A DNA stretch of 64,000 nucleotides from assembly GCF_000145275.1 (NCBI RefSeq), contig NC_014393.1, positions 2,294,001 to 2,358,000 on the forward strand. The letters are read 5' to 3'. The notes below the pieces were generated by a model. The model had not been told where the DNA came from, ran no database searches, and saw nothing but the letters and a program-made list of their open reading frames with translations. The translations under genes and the position numbers were made by a program. This document shows, in pieces, positions 46,601 to 54,607 of the stretch; position 1 is the first letter of the stretch; each line of letters opens with the position of its first letter. Origin of the DNA: Clostridium cellulovorans 743B. GTDB lineage: Bacteria; Bacillota; Clostridia; Clostridiales; Clostridiaceae.

Positions 46601-47990
46601 TGTAAGAATAAGAATCCGATCACTAAAAGCAGCAATGAAAGAAAGAAGCACTATGGTTTTTAGACCGATTACTAAGCTTCAAACAAAAGAGAGAATAGTG
46701 TTCACAAAGGAAATGAAGAAAAATCATACGATATTATGTCCTCAAATGTCTCCAATTCACTTTGAATTAATTGAAGCAGCATTTAGATCTAGCGGATATA
46801 AACTTAAGCTTTTACCTGCTGTAGATAAGAGTGCTGTGGATGTAGGACTTAAGTATGTAAATAATGATGCTTGTTACCCAGCTATTATAGTTGTTGGACA
46901 ACTGATAGAAGCTTTACAATCAGGAGAATATGATGTAAACAATACAACTGTAATTATGTCTCAAACTGGTGGTGGCTGTAGAGCAACAAATTATATAGCA
47001 TTCCTTAGAAAAGCTCTAAAAGATGCTGGTTTTGAAAATGTTCCTGTACTTTCATTAAGTGCTCAAGGAATAGAAAAGAATCCAGGTTTCAAAATAACTT
47101 TACCGTTGCTAAATAAAGCGATGTTAGCTTTAATATATGGAGATTTATTCATGAGAGTGGTATATAGAGTGAGACCTTATGAAAAAGAAAAAGGCTCAGC
47201 TAATGCCCTTCATGAAAAGTGGCAGGAAATAGCCAAGAAAAATGTTATGAATGGAAGTAGAAAAGAATTCAAGAAGAATATCGTAGATATAATCAATGAA
47301 TTTGATGAACTTCCTATAAATAATATTATAAAACCTAGAGTTGGTTTAGTAGGAGAAATCTTAGTAAAGTTCCATCCTACAGCTAATAACAACGTCATTG
47401 AGATAATAGAAAATGAAGGGGCAGAAGCAGTTGTGCCAGACTTAATGGGCTTTATGCTTTATTCCTTCTTTGATTCAACTTTTAAACATGAGAATTTAGG
47501 TTTCAGTTATATGTCAAAGTTAACATCAGATTTAGCAGTTAAAGTTATAGAATTTTATCAGAAGACGATGGATAAAGCTTTAAGAGAAAGTAAGAGATTC
47601 CATGGTGTTGAGAAAATTCATGAAGTGGCAGCCGGAGCTTCAGATATTATTTCCATAGGAAATCAAACTGGAGAAGGTTGGTTCTTAACTGGTGAAATGG
47701 TAGAACTTTTAGAGATGGGTGTAAATAATATAATTTGTATGCAGCCATTTGCTTGTTTACCAAACCATGTAACAGGAAAAGGAGTAATAAAAGAACTAAG
47801 AAGACGATATCCTTATTCTAATATAGCGCCTATAGATTATGACCCAGGTGCTAGTGAGGTAAATCAACTTAATAGAATTAAATTAATGTTGGCTACTGCC
47901 TTCAAAAACCTAGAGCTTAATAGTGATAAAAATGTCCATCACCATAAAGGTGTTGAACAAGAAATTGCTTCAGAATTAAAGTCAGAATAA
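43689..47990 (+). CDS. 2-hydroxyacyl-CoA dehydratase activase-related protein (BcrA/BadF family, fused)
   Basis: The 1433-aa protein has two ASKHA ATPase modules, GIDVGSTTIK (about residue 9) with CAGGTGAF, and GIDAGSTTTK (about residue 327) with CSSGCGSF. Then come a Cys cluster (HCGLCNNNC, about 620), a DUF2229 region and a C-terminal HgdB-like region with GGRPYHSDPE-type and TGGGCRATNY motifs. Activases use ATP and a [4Fe-4S] cluster to inject electrons into 2-hydroxyacyl-CoA dehydratases; the cysteines fit such clusters. No dehydratase subunits lie nearby, so the substrate is unknown. ATG 43689 is five bases after GGAG. Confidence 0.88.
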   Translation: MLMIEKYKVGIDVGSTTIKLVILDNDNKIIYDIYKRHYSDVRTTTFAVLKDAEERFKDHPVSVTITGSGGLALAEQLKIPFTQEVIACTKTVELLAPDTDVAIELGGEDAKITYFENTLEQRMNGTCAGGTGAFIDQMATLLETDALGLNELARKHKVIYPIAARCGVFAKTDVQPLLNEGAAKEDIAASIFQAVVTQTISGLACGKPIRGKVALLGGPLFFLSELRQRFIETLNLTEDMVIFPDNSQLFVAYGAAVSSIDGQTTSFTKIIDSISKIKKSELKLSDTLEPLFKDKKELEIFRKRHSDYKVKEKTLESYSGKAFLGIDAGSTTTKAALIDEQGALLYSYYGGNKGKPLETSIDIIKDIYNKLPKNVVIAKATVTGYGEALIKNALNVDIGEVETIAHYKAAEKFLPGVDFILDIGGQDMKAVRIKDGVINSIQLNEACSSGCGSFLATFANSLNMEIQNFAQEALLSQSPVDLGSRCTVFMNSKVKQVQKEGAEVSDISAGLSYSVIKNALFKVIKVRRIDELGKKIVVQGGTFYNEAVLRALELTLGREVIRPNISGIMGAYGAALIALDKYQENEISTLLSKEQLETFSSEKEHRHCGLCNNNCMLTVTKFSDGRSYITGNRCERGAGLPVSKKSSLNLYDYKYNRTFRYKSLKIEEAPRGEVGIPRVLNMYENYPFWHTFLTKLGFRVVLSPTSTKEVYEMGIETIPSESACYPAKLTHGHIMSLIKKGLKFIFYPSVSYEIKEFKEANNHYNCPIVTSYPEVIKNNIDEMRSGELIYKNPFLNLNHRESVAKNLFEEFSMFNISKEEINEALDLAYAENEAYKQDIKNKGKEIIDELEKTGKKGVVLAGRPYHSDPEINHGIANIIIQEGLAVLTEDSVSDLAEIERPLRVVDQWNYHTRLYAAATYVAKNSNLELIQLNSFGCGLDGVTTDQVQEILEQSGKIYTLIKIDEGSNLGAVRIRIRSLKAAMKERSTMVFRPITKLQTKERIVFTKEMKKNHTILCPQMSPIHFELIEAAFRSSGYKLKLLPAVDKSAVDVGLKYVNNDACYPAIIVVGQLIEALQSGEYDVNNTTVIMSQTGGGCRATNYIAFLRKALKDAGFENVPVLSLSAQGIEKNPGFKITLPLLNKAMLALIYGDLFMRVVYRVRPYEKEKGSANALHEKWQEIAKKNVMNGSRKEFKKNIVDIINEFDELPINNIIKPRVGLVGEILVKFHPTANNNVIEIIENEGAEAVVPDLMGFMLYSFFDSTFKHENLGFSYMSKLTSDLAVKVIEFYQKTMDKALRESKRFHGVEKIHEVAAGASDIISIGNQTGEGWFLTGEMVELLEMGVNNIICMQPFACLPNHVTGKGVIKELRRRYPYSNIAPIDYDPGASEVNQLNRIKLMLATAFKNLELNSDKNVHHHKGVEQEIASELKSE

Positions 47991-48008
47991 GGTTTTTTAA
48001 AATATTTA

Positions 48009-48036
48009 TTGACATATGGATAACTATTGCTATAAT
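48009..48036 (+). promoter_or_regulatory. Sigma-A promoter of the valS T-box transcript
   Basis: A perfect TTGACA (48009-48014), a 16-base spacer and a perfect TATAAT (48031-48036). It is the strongest vegetative promoter match in the window and lies directly before the T-box leader. Confidence 0.85.
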
Positions 48037-48050
48037 ATTTATATAATTTA

Positions 48051-48290
48051 ATACCAATGCGAGGAAAAAGAGGAGTAAAGATTAACCTTTTAAGAGAGGA
48101 AGATTCATCGGCTGAAAGATCTTCCAAAGTAGTGATTTTGAAGGTAGCTTTTGAGCATTTTTAGCGAAATTAGAGTAGTTAAAAACGGAAAAACCGTTAA
48201 AGATATAAGAGCTAAAGAGTGTAAACTTTTTGGAACTAAGGTGGTAACGCGCGATGTCGTCCTTTGGGATTGACATCGCTTTTTTTGTTC
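48051..48290 (+). promoter_or_regulatory. T-box leader (valine) upstream of valS
   Basis: Stem I is closed by AATGC (48056-48060) and GCATT (48154-48158), with an apical GGAAGAT/ATCTTCC helix. The specifier loop holds GTA (48144-48146), a valine codon. The conserved T-box AACTAAGGTGGTAACGCG is at 48234-48251; its TGGT can pair with the ACCA end of uncharged tRNA. The terminator stem is GCGATGTC (48251-48258) / GACATCGC (48272-48279) plus a T run. Uncharged tRNA-Val should stabilise the antiterminator and raise valS expression. Confidence 0.92.
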
Positions 48291-48413
48291 AAAGTAACCC
48301 TAAACTAAGAGTGTATTCTTTTGCTTTTACAAAAAGTATTGGTGATATATTTAATTTATTATTTCAATGAAAGTACATAACCCTATAGTGTAAGATAAAA
48401 GGAGGAAGAAAGA

Positions 48414-51056
48414 ATGGATGAAAAAAAATTATTAAGTACGACATATGATCCGAAAGAGTTCGAAGATAGACTATATAAATGGTGGGAAGAAGAAAAATTC
48501 TTTACCCCAAAGGTAGATAAAAATAAAAAACCATTTACAATTATGATGCCACCACCAAATATAACTGGACATTTACATTTAGGTCATGCATTGGACAATA
48601 CACTTCAAGACGTTCTAATCAGAACAAAGAGAATGCAAGGTTTTTCTACATTATGGCTTCCTGGTGAAGACCATGCAAGTATTGCTACAGAAGTTAGAGT
48701 TGAAACTGAACTTCTAAAGCAAGGTCTTAAGAAAAAAGAAATGGGTAGAGAAGCTTTCTTAGAAAAGGTTTGGGAATGGTCTGATACTTATAGAGAAAGA
48801 ATTAAAACTCAGTTAAAAAAGGTTGGTGTATCTGCTGACTTCACAAGAGAAGCTTTCACAATGGATGAAAACTTAAACAAAGCAGTAAGAACTGTTTTCG
48901 TTAAGTTATATGAAGAAGGCTTAATATATCAAGGAAATAGAATAACTAACTGGTGTCCTAAGTGTCAAACTGCTATATCTGATGCGGAAATCATCTATGA
49001 AGAAAAAGAAGGTAACTTCTGGCATATAAAATATCCTGTAAAAGATTCTGATGAATTTGTAGAGATAGCTACAACAAGACCAGAAACTTTACTTGGAGAT
49101 ACTGCTGTTGCAGTTAATCCAAAGGACGAAAGATATTCGCATCTTGTTGGAAAAATACTGATATTACCATTAGTGGGTAGAGAAATTCCTGTAATAGCAG
49201 ATGATTATGTTGAGAAGGACTTTGGAACTGGTTGTGTTAAAATAACTCCAGCTCACGACCCAAATGACTATCAAGTTGGATTAAGACACAAACTTCCAGA
49301 AATTATTGTAATGAATAAGAATGGTACTATTTCTGAAGGTTATGGTAAATATTCTGGATTAGATAGATATGAAGCTAGAAAAGCTATGGTAAAGGATTTA
49401 GAAGAGCAAAATTTACTTGTTAAGATAAAACCACATACTCATAATGTAAGTATTCACGATAGATGTAGTGACGTAATAGAGCCGATGATCTCAAAACAAT
49501 GGTATGTTAAGATGGAATCTTTAGCAAAACCTGCTCTTGATGCTGTAAGAGGAGGAAAAACAAAATTTGTTCCTGAAAGATTCGATAAGATATACTATAA
49601 TTGGATGGAAAATATCCAAGATTGGTGTATTTCAAGACAGCTTTGGTGGGGACACAGAATTCCAGTTTGGTACTGTCAAGATTGTGGGGAAATTACCTGC
49701 AGTGTTGAGGCACCAACTCATTGTACAAAATGCCAAAGCAGTAATTTAAGACAAGATGAAGATGTTTTAGATACTTGGTTCTCATCAGCTTTATGGCCTT
49801 TCTCAACTTTAGGATGGCCAGATAAAACAGAAGATTTAGAATATTACTATCCAACAGATGTATTAGTAACTGGTTACGATATAATTTTCTTCTGGGTTGC
49901 AAGAATGATATTCTCAGGTATTCATAATATGGATGAAACTCCATTCCATACTGTATTAATACACGGTCTAGTTCGTGCAGAAGATGGAAGAAAGATGTCA
50001 AAATCTTTAGGAAATGGTGTTGATCCATTAGAAGTTATAGACACTTACGGTGCTGATGCTTTAAGGTTTATGCTTATTACTGGAAACTCACCTGGAAATG
50101 ACATTAGATTCAAGATGGATAAAGTTGAATCTGCAAGAAACTTTGCTAACAAGATTTGGAATGCTTCTAGATTCGTAATGATGAATTTAGATATGGATCT
50201 TGTAAACAAATACAAGGATAGCACAAAATATTCTGTAGCAGATAAATGGATACTTTCAAGATTTAACACATTAGTTAAGGAAGTAACTGAAAATATAGAT
50301 AAATACGAACTTGGAATCGCTGGACAAAAGATTTATGACTTTATGTGGACAGAATTCTGTGATTGGTATATAGAACTTACAAAGCCAGTATTATGGAGTG
50401 AGGATGAAGAAGCTAAGGGCGTAGTTTACAACGTACTAAGAAAAGTGTTAATTGGAGGATTACAACTTCTACATCCAATAATGCCTTATATAACTGAAGA
50501 AATATATCTTCACTTAGAGCCAGAATATAAATCAATAACTATATCTAAATGGCCAGAATACGATGAAAGCTTATATTCAAAAGAAATTGAAACAAAGATG
50601 AATTATATAATAGAGGCAATAAAAGCTCTTAGAAACGTAAGAGCAGAGATGAATGTTGCTCCTTCAAGAAGAGCAAAGGTTGTAATTTTTGCAAGCGAAG
50701 GAAGAGATGCATTTGAGGAAGGTAGAATCTACTTTGAAAAACTTGCTTCAGCAAGTGAAGTTGAATTTATCGATTCAAAAGATGCTGCTCCAGAAAAAGC
50801 TGTTTCAGCAGTTACTAAAGGTGCAGAATTATACATGCCACTATTAGATCTTATAGATTTAGATAAAGAACTTGAAAGATTAAATAAAGAGCTTGTAAAA
50901 CTTCAAGGTGAAATAGATAGAGTAGAAAAAAAGCTTACAAATGAAAGATTCATATCAAAAGCGCCTCAGGAAGTAGTTGAAGAAGAAAAAGCAAAGGGCG
51001 AAAAGTATAAAGAAATGCATAAAGCAGTTCTTGATAGAATTGCAGCTTTAAAATAG
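48414..51056 (+). CDS. valS: Valyl-tRNA synthetase
   Basis: This 880-aa class I synthetase has PPPNITGHLHLGHAL (HIGH motif, about residue 47) and GRKMSKSLGN (KMSKS, about 525). It also has an editing domain with TTRPETLLGDTAV, zinc-type CxxC pairs (CPKC; CQDC...CTKC), an anticodon-binding domain and a C-terminal coiled coil (LDKELERLNKELVKLQGEI). It charges tRNA-Val and hydrolyses Thr-tRNA-Val. It is controlled by the T-box leader upstream. GGAGGAAG precedes the start. Confidence 0.98.
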   Translation: MDEKKLLSTTYDPKEFEDRLYKWWEEEKFFTPKVDKNKKPFTIMMPPPNITGHLHLGHALDNTLQDVLIRTKRMQGFSTLWLPGEDHASIATEVRVETELLKQGLKKKEMGREAFLEKVWEWSDTYRERIKTQLKKVGVSADFTREAFTMDENLNKAVRTVFVKLYEEGLIYQGNRITNWCPKCQTAISDAEIIYEEKEGNFWHIKYPVKDSDEFVEIATTRPETLLGDTAVAVNPKDERYSHLVGKILILPLVGREIPVIADDYVEKDFGTGCVKITPAHDPNDYQVGLRHKLPEIIVMNKNGTISEGYGKYSGLDRYEARKAMVKDLEEQNLLVKIKPHTHNVSIHDRCSDVIEPMISKQWYVKMESLAKPALDAVRGGKTKFVPERFDKIYYNWMENIQDWCISRQLWWGHRIPVWYCQDCGEITCSVEAPTHCTKCQSSNLRQDEDVLDTWFSSALWPFSTLGWPDKTEDLEYYYPTDVLVTGYDIIFFWVARMIFSGIHNMDETPFHTVLIHGLVRAEDGRKMSKSLGNGVDPLEVIDTYGADALRFMLITGNSPGNDIRFKMDKVESARNFANKIWNASRFVMMNLDMDLVNKYKDSTKYSVADKWILSRFNTLVKEVTENIDKYELGIAGQKIYDFMWTEFCDWYIELTKPVLWSEDEEAKGVVYNVLRKVLIGGLQLLHPIMPYITEEIYLHLEPEYKSITISKWPEYDESLYSKEIETKMNYIIEAIKALRNVRAEMNVAPSRRAKVVIFASEGRDAFEEGRIYFEKLASASEVEFIDSKDAAPEKAVSAVTKGAELYMPLLDLIDLDKELERLNKELVKLQGEIDRVEKKLTNERFISKAPQEVVEEEKAKGEKYKEMHKAVLDRIAALK

Positions 51057-51066
51057 AAGCATAAAT

Positions 51067-51100
51067 AATTAGACACATAGTTTATATGTGTCTAATTTGA
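51067..51100 (+). terminator. Terminator after valS
   Basis: TTAGACACATA / TATGTGTCTAA, an 11-bp perfect stem with a five-base loop; the T tail is short. Confidence 0.75.
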
Positions 51101-51274
51101 TATTTGAAAGCAATATAATATAAGAAGATGCAAAATTTTAAAGAGGAAAATATAAATTTCATAGTATATGTTCCGATTAAAAATCTACATTCTTTTATCA
51201 ACTGTATATAGATTTGATGTAGAAATACTATTGGAACTTATATATGATATAAAAAAAGTGAAGGTGAAGAACCA

Positions 51275-52567
51275 ATGAATTATCAAGAAACAATGGACTA
51301 TATTCATAATACTGCTAAGTTTGTGGTTAATTTAGGACTTTCAAGAGTTGAAAGATTACTAGAATTGCTTGGAAATCCTCATAAAAATATTAAAGCAATT
51401 CATATTGCAGGAACAAATGGCAAAGGTTCTACTACTGCCATGATAACTAATATTTTAGTTGCGTCAGGCTACAAGGTAGGAATGTACACTTCGCCATTTT
51501 TAGAAGAATTTGAAGAAAGAATTCAAATTAATAATTGTAATATTCCAAAGGAAAGACTTTGTCAGGTTGTATCATTTGTAAAGGATGCCGCAAAGGTGAT
51601 GTTAGAAGAAGGCTATGAACAACCAACTGAGTTTGAGATAATTACAGCTACTATGTTTAAATATTTCTATGAAGAAAAAGTTGATTTAGCTGTGATAGAA
51701 GTTGGACTTGGCGGAAGATTTGATGCTACTAATGTTATAAATCCTATTTTATCTATAATAGCGTCTATAAGCCTTGATCATATGCATGTACTAGGGGATA
51801 CCATAGAGAAGATAGCTTTCGAAAAGGCTGGTATAATAAAAGAAAGTATTCCGCTGATAGTATACCCTCAAAAGGCTTCAGTTCTTCAAGTGATTAAAGC
51901 TGTTGCAGAAGAAAAGGAAGCTCCTATGACTATTGTTAAAGAAGACGCAGCTAAATTTAGAAAAGTAAATAAAATTAATGATACTCTAACTCAAGAAATA
52001 GAGATAAACACTTATAAAGACAATTATATAGTTGATTTAAAGCTTTTAGGAACCCATCAGCTTCTAAATACTTCAGTGGTGGTTACAGCCTGTGAAAAGC
52101 TAAAAGAACAAGGCTACAACCTTACTAAGGAAAGCATAAGTGCTGGTCTAAAAACTGTTGTCTGGAAGGGCAGAATGGAGATTATGAATAATAATCCTAT
52201 AACAGTTATAGATGGAGCTCATAACATAGATGCTATAATTAGGCTTAAAGAAAGTGTAGAAAAATATTTCTCATATAAAAACATAATCTTGATTTTAGGA
52301 ATCTTAGCAGATAAACAAGTTGATAATATGGTCAACGTTATTGCAAAGGATGCAAAGAAAATTATAACCGTTACTCCAAATAGTGAAAGAGCAGAACTTG
52401 GAGAAGATCTCTTGAAGATTGTAAAGAAGGTTAATGATAATTGCCAATATGAAGAAAACTATCAGGAAGCTTTAAGAAAAGCTAGAGAGTATGCAGAGGC
52501 TGAAGATATCATTTTAATAAGTGGGTCATTGTATATGATTGGAGATATGAGAAAACTTTTAAAATAA
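51275..52567 (+). CDS. folC: Folylpolyglutamate synthase / dihydrofolate synthase
   Basis: The 430-aa ligase has the ATP P-loop AGTNGKGSTTAM (about residues 44-55), the Mur-ligase pattern VGLGGRFDATNV and DHMHVLGDTIEKIAFEKAGI, and VIDGAHNIDAI in the C-terminal half. It adds glutamate to folates and may also join dihydropteroate to glutamate. valS-folC order is common in Firmicutes. An AAGGTGAAG ribosome site precedes ATG 51275. Confidence 0.95.
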   Translation: MNYQETMDYIHNTAKFVVNLGLSRVERLLELLGNPHKNIKAIHIAGTNGKGSTTAMITNILVASGYKVGMYTSPFLEEFEERIQINNCNIPKERLCQVVSFVKDAAKVMLEEGYEQPTEFEIITATMFKYFYEEKVDLAVIEVGLGGRFDATNVINPILSIIASISLDHMHVLGDTIEKIAFEKAGIIKESIPLIVYPQKASVLQVIKAVAEEKEAPMTIVKEDAAKFRKVNKINDTLTQEIEINTYKDNYIVDLKLLGTHQLLNTSVVVTACEKLKEQGYNLTKESISAGLKTVVWKGRMEIMNNNPITVIDGAHNIDAIIRLKESVEKYFSYKNIILILGILADKQVDNMVNVIAKDAKKIITVTPNSERAELGEDLLKIVKKVNDNCQYEENYQEALRKAREYAEAEDIILISGSLYMIGDMRKLLK

Positions 52568-52575
52568 CATAAACT

Positions 52576-52630
52576 ACAGGTATTATTTCTATACTTAACT
52601 AAAGTATTTTGAAGTAATACCTGTTTTATT
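52576..52630 (+). terminator. Terminator after folC
   Basis: Outer stem ACAGGTATTA / TAATACCTGT with an inner ATACTT/AAGTAT helix, followed by TTTTATTTT. Confidence 0.8.
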
Positions 52631-52732
52631 TTGAGATTAAACAGAATTATTATAATTAAAAATGCACACAATTAGGTTATAAAAAGACTATAATCTAGAT
52701 AAAAAAGTGGAAAATAACTTAGAAAGGAAAAG

Positions 52733-52764
52733 GTATAATGATTTGTTAGAGATTTTCATTATAC
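52733..52764 (+). promoter_or_regulatory. Perfect hairpin abutting the ribosome site of the 69-aa gene
   Basis: GTATAATGA (52733-52741) and TCATTATAC (52756-52764) pair over 9 bp with a 14-base loop. The stem ends two bases before the AGGGTG ribosome site. It lacks a T run, so it is not a terminator. A translational control element or protein-binding palindrome is possible. Confidence 0.45.
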
Positions 52765-52774
52765 AGGGTGAAAA

Positions 52775-52984
52775 ATGAAAGTAAAAATCGTTGCAGATCG
52801 AGATGGTGAAACAAAGGTAGTAGAATTGCCAATGGAAGAGAAAAAGCTATTAGAGATTCAAGGGAGTGTCCTTGATAGAAATACTATAGGCTATATAGCT
52901 GGGGCAGAGGTAAAATATTATGATGAAAATGGTACTGAGGTTGAAAATATATTTCTTTTAAATAGAAAACTGAAAGGATTTTAA
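52775..52984 (+). CDS. Uncharacterised 69-aa protein
   Basis: The 69-aa product starts behind AGGGTGAAAA. It is mixed alpha/beta with charged N-terminal strands (MKVKIVADRDGETKVVELPMEE), a central GSVLDRNTIGYIAGAEVKYYD stretch and no membrane segment or cysteine. I do not recognise the family. It is monocistronic between folC and the glycan locus, with a hairpin at its ribosome site and a terminator-like stem downstream. Confidence 0.65.
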   Translation: MKVKIVADRDGETKVVELPMEEKKLLEIQGSVLDRNTIGYIAGAEVKYYDENGTEVENIFLLNRKLKGF

Positions 52985-53036
52985 GGGGTGAAATTTTATT
53001 AATTAGGGGGAGAAAAAGAAACGAAAGAAGAAGTAA

Positions 53037-53066
53037 GGTAGCTGTTTGAAAAGACTAATAGCTACC
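53037..53066 (+). terminator. Terminator-like hairpin after the 69-aa gene
   Basis: GGTAGCT / AGCTACC with a 16-base loop; only a weak T tail (CTATTTGTGTT). It may also serve the minus-strand operon ending at 53108. Confidence 0.55.
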
Positions 53067-53107
53067 CTATTTGTGTTATTTAGTTATTAATAGTATATAA
53101 TTTTATA

Positions 53108-53287
53108 TTAATTTGTTGGTATAGATATAATAATAACTAGTTCAATTAAACTATTGTCATAATTGGAAATTATTAGTTTACAATTGTTGATTTCTTCAGT
53201 TTTTGAGCCATTTATTATATATATATTTTTTATAGTAGCTTCTATAGAAGCATTGTTACTAGGAAGTTCAAGCGCTGAATTTTTCAA
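53108..53287 (-). CDS. Uncharacterised 59-aa protein at the end of the glycan operon
   Basis: A TTG at 53287 lies behind a strong GGGGGTG site (53292-53298) and opens a 59-codon frame beginning MKNSALELPSNNASIEATI and ending VIIISIPTN. It is 20 bp downstream of the glycosyltransferase on the same strand, so probably the last gene of that operon. No signal peptide; beta-strand-rich with many Asn/Ile. Family unknown. Confidence 0.55.
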   Translation of the reverse strand: MKNSALELPSNNASIEATIKNIYIINGSKTEEINNCKLIISNYDNSLIELVIIISIPTN

Positions 53288-53307
53288 TGTTTCACCCCCA
53301 AATTATT

Positions 53308-54201
53308 TTAGAAGGGTATATTAAATTTATCGAAGAACCAATTATCATCATATAGACGACGTTTAAAGTAAGCTATACGTTGATTATAAGTATCACTTAA
53401 AGTTATTTTATCTAAAATAGCTTTAAAATTAGAGCAATTATGAAGGGAACTAACTATTTTATTGATTCTTTCCTTATTAAAATGACTAAATGCCATACGT
53501 AATTTATTGTAATGGAATTCCGTTAGGTCAACATCATAGGGTTGTATTTTTCTAAATTTGTGTCCAACTTTAACAGCAGGATGTACAAAAATTTTATATC
53601 CGAAAAGCCAGAGTTTTATAGAAAGTTCTACATCTTCAAAGCCCCAACTATGGAAACCTCGATCAAAGCCGTCTACTGCATCAAAGGTTTCTTTTTTTAT
53701 AGCCATGCAACCACCAGGAACTAGTGGAACTTCTTTTATATTCAGTGGCTTTTTTAGCCAATATGTTTCAAAGCTCTCATTAAAGCTTTGACCATAGCCT
53801 GCAGGACTAGCAGGAGAAAAATGGCCGATACCTGGGCAAATTACACTTACATTTTTATCATTAAAGGCAGATAAAAGAATATTAAGCCAATTTTGGTTCA
53901 TTGTAATATGAGCATCACAGAAAACTAATATTTCTGAGTTTTCTGCAAAGGTTGCCCCAAGATTTCTTGCTGCGGCTGCTCCTATGCCAGTAGTTTCTAT
54001 CAATTTTACCTTTGAAAATTTGTTAAAAGGATTTTTCAAAAATTCACAACAATTATCGTTAGAGTTATCATTAATGACGATTATAGTTGATATATACTTA
54101 GCTTCAGTTCTATATAAAAACTCTATAGTCTGTTTAACATAAATTCCTTCATTTTTACAGGGGATAATAATCGATGTTTTAGTCAATTTTGAATTATTCA
54201 T
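53308..54201 (-). CDS. Family 2 glycosyltransferase
   Basis: The 297-aa protein has the GT-A/GT2 pattern: TSIIIPCKNEGIYVKQTIEF at the N-terminus, the DxD-like FCDAHITMNQNW (about residue 95), a GGCMAIKKETFDAVDGFD acceptor region, and GFEDVELSIKLW with the catalytic ED. It lacks membrane helices and is a cytosolic sugar transferase of unknown sugar. It overlaps the preceding beta-sandwich gene by eight bases and has no clear ribosome site, so coupling is likely. Confidence 0.9.
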   Translation of the reverse strand: MNNSKLTKTSIIIPCKNEGIYVKQTIEFLYRTEAKYISTIIVINDNSNDNCCEFLKNPFNKFSKVKLIETTGIGAAAARNLGATFAENSEILVFCDAHITMNQNWLNILLSAFNDKNVSVICPGIGHFSPASPAGYGQSFNESFETYWLKKPLNIKEVPLVPGGCMAIKKETFDAVDGFDRGFHSWGFEDVELSIKLWLFGYKIFVHPAVKVGHKFRKIQPYDVDLTEFHYNKLRMAFSHFNKERINKIVSSLHNCSNFKAILDKITLSDTYNQRIAYFKRRLYDDNWFFDKFNIPF

Positions 54202-54604
54202 AGTTTAAATTATCATAGTCTTCATTGTAATCTTCTGGACAATGAGTACCTTTTATGGTTTGTATTGAAGCTTTATTTATAAAGCAATCTAGATAGAGTA
54301 TTTTTAATATAATTTTATCTCCAGGATACACAGGACCTAAAAGAAATTGGCCATTTTCATCGGTTATTGCATGACCTAAAGGTTCTAAATTGGAGGAGGT
54401 TTCAGGGTCAGCCGTAGCACTCCTTAATTTAAAAAACTTAACTACAGAGCAAGGTGCGGGTTTTCCATCAGGAAAACGAACTGTTCCAAGTATTACTTTT
54501 CTATAGTCATGTTGTAAGAAAAAATCCATGTCTAATTGATCAGTACTTGATTTTTCATAGCCTTTAGGAACATCAATAATAAAACGGTTTATTTGATAAT
54601 CCAT
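54194..54604 (-). CDS. Carboxypeptidase-regulatory/Ig-like beta-sandwich protein
   Basis: This 136-aa protein has a transthyretin-like pattern: KVILGTVRFPDGKPAPCSVVKF strand pairs, then HAITDENGQFLLGPVYPGD, as in carboxypeptidase-regulatory-like or Cna-B-type domains. No signal peptide is visible. Its place inside a glycosyltransferase operon suggests that it is a carrier, structural or surface-layer component decorated by the pathway, but that is inference. AAGGAAG precedes the start. Confidence 0.68.
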   Translation of the reverse strand: MDYQINRFIIDVPKGYEKSSTDQLDMDFFLQHDYRKVILGTVRFPDGKPAPCSVVKFFKLRSATADPETSSNLEPLGHAITDENGQFLLGPVYPGDKIILKILYLDCFINKASIQTIKGTHCPEDYNEDYDNLNYE

Positions 54605-54607
54605 ACC

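Noticed and set aside
49693..50028. 111-codon minus-strand frame inside valS
   Set aside because: It lies opposite the KMSKS part of valS and shows no family pattern or ribosome site.
52985..53036. Tiny Lys-rich frame after the 69-aa gene
   Set aside because: There is a ribosome-site-like AGGGGGAG, but no start codon follows it before the stop.
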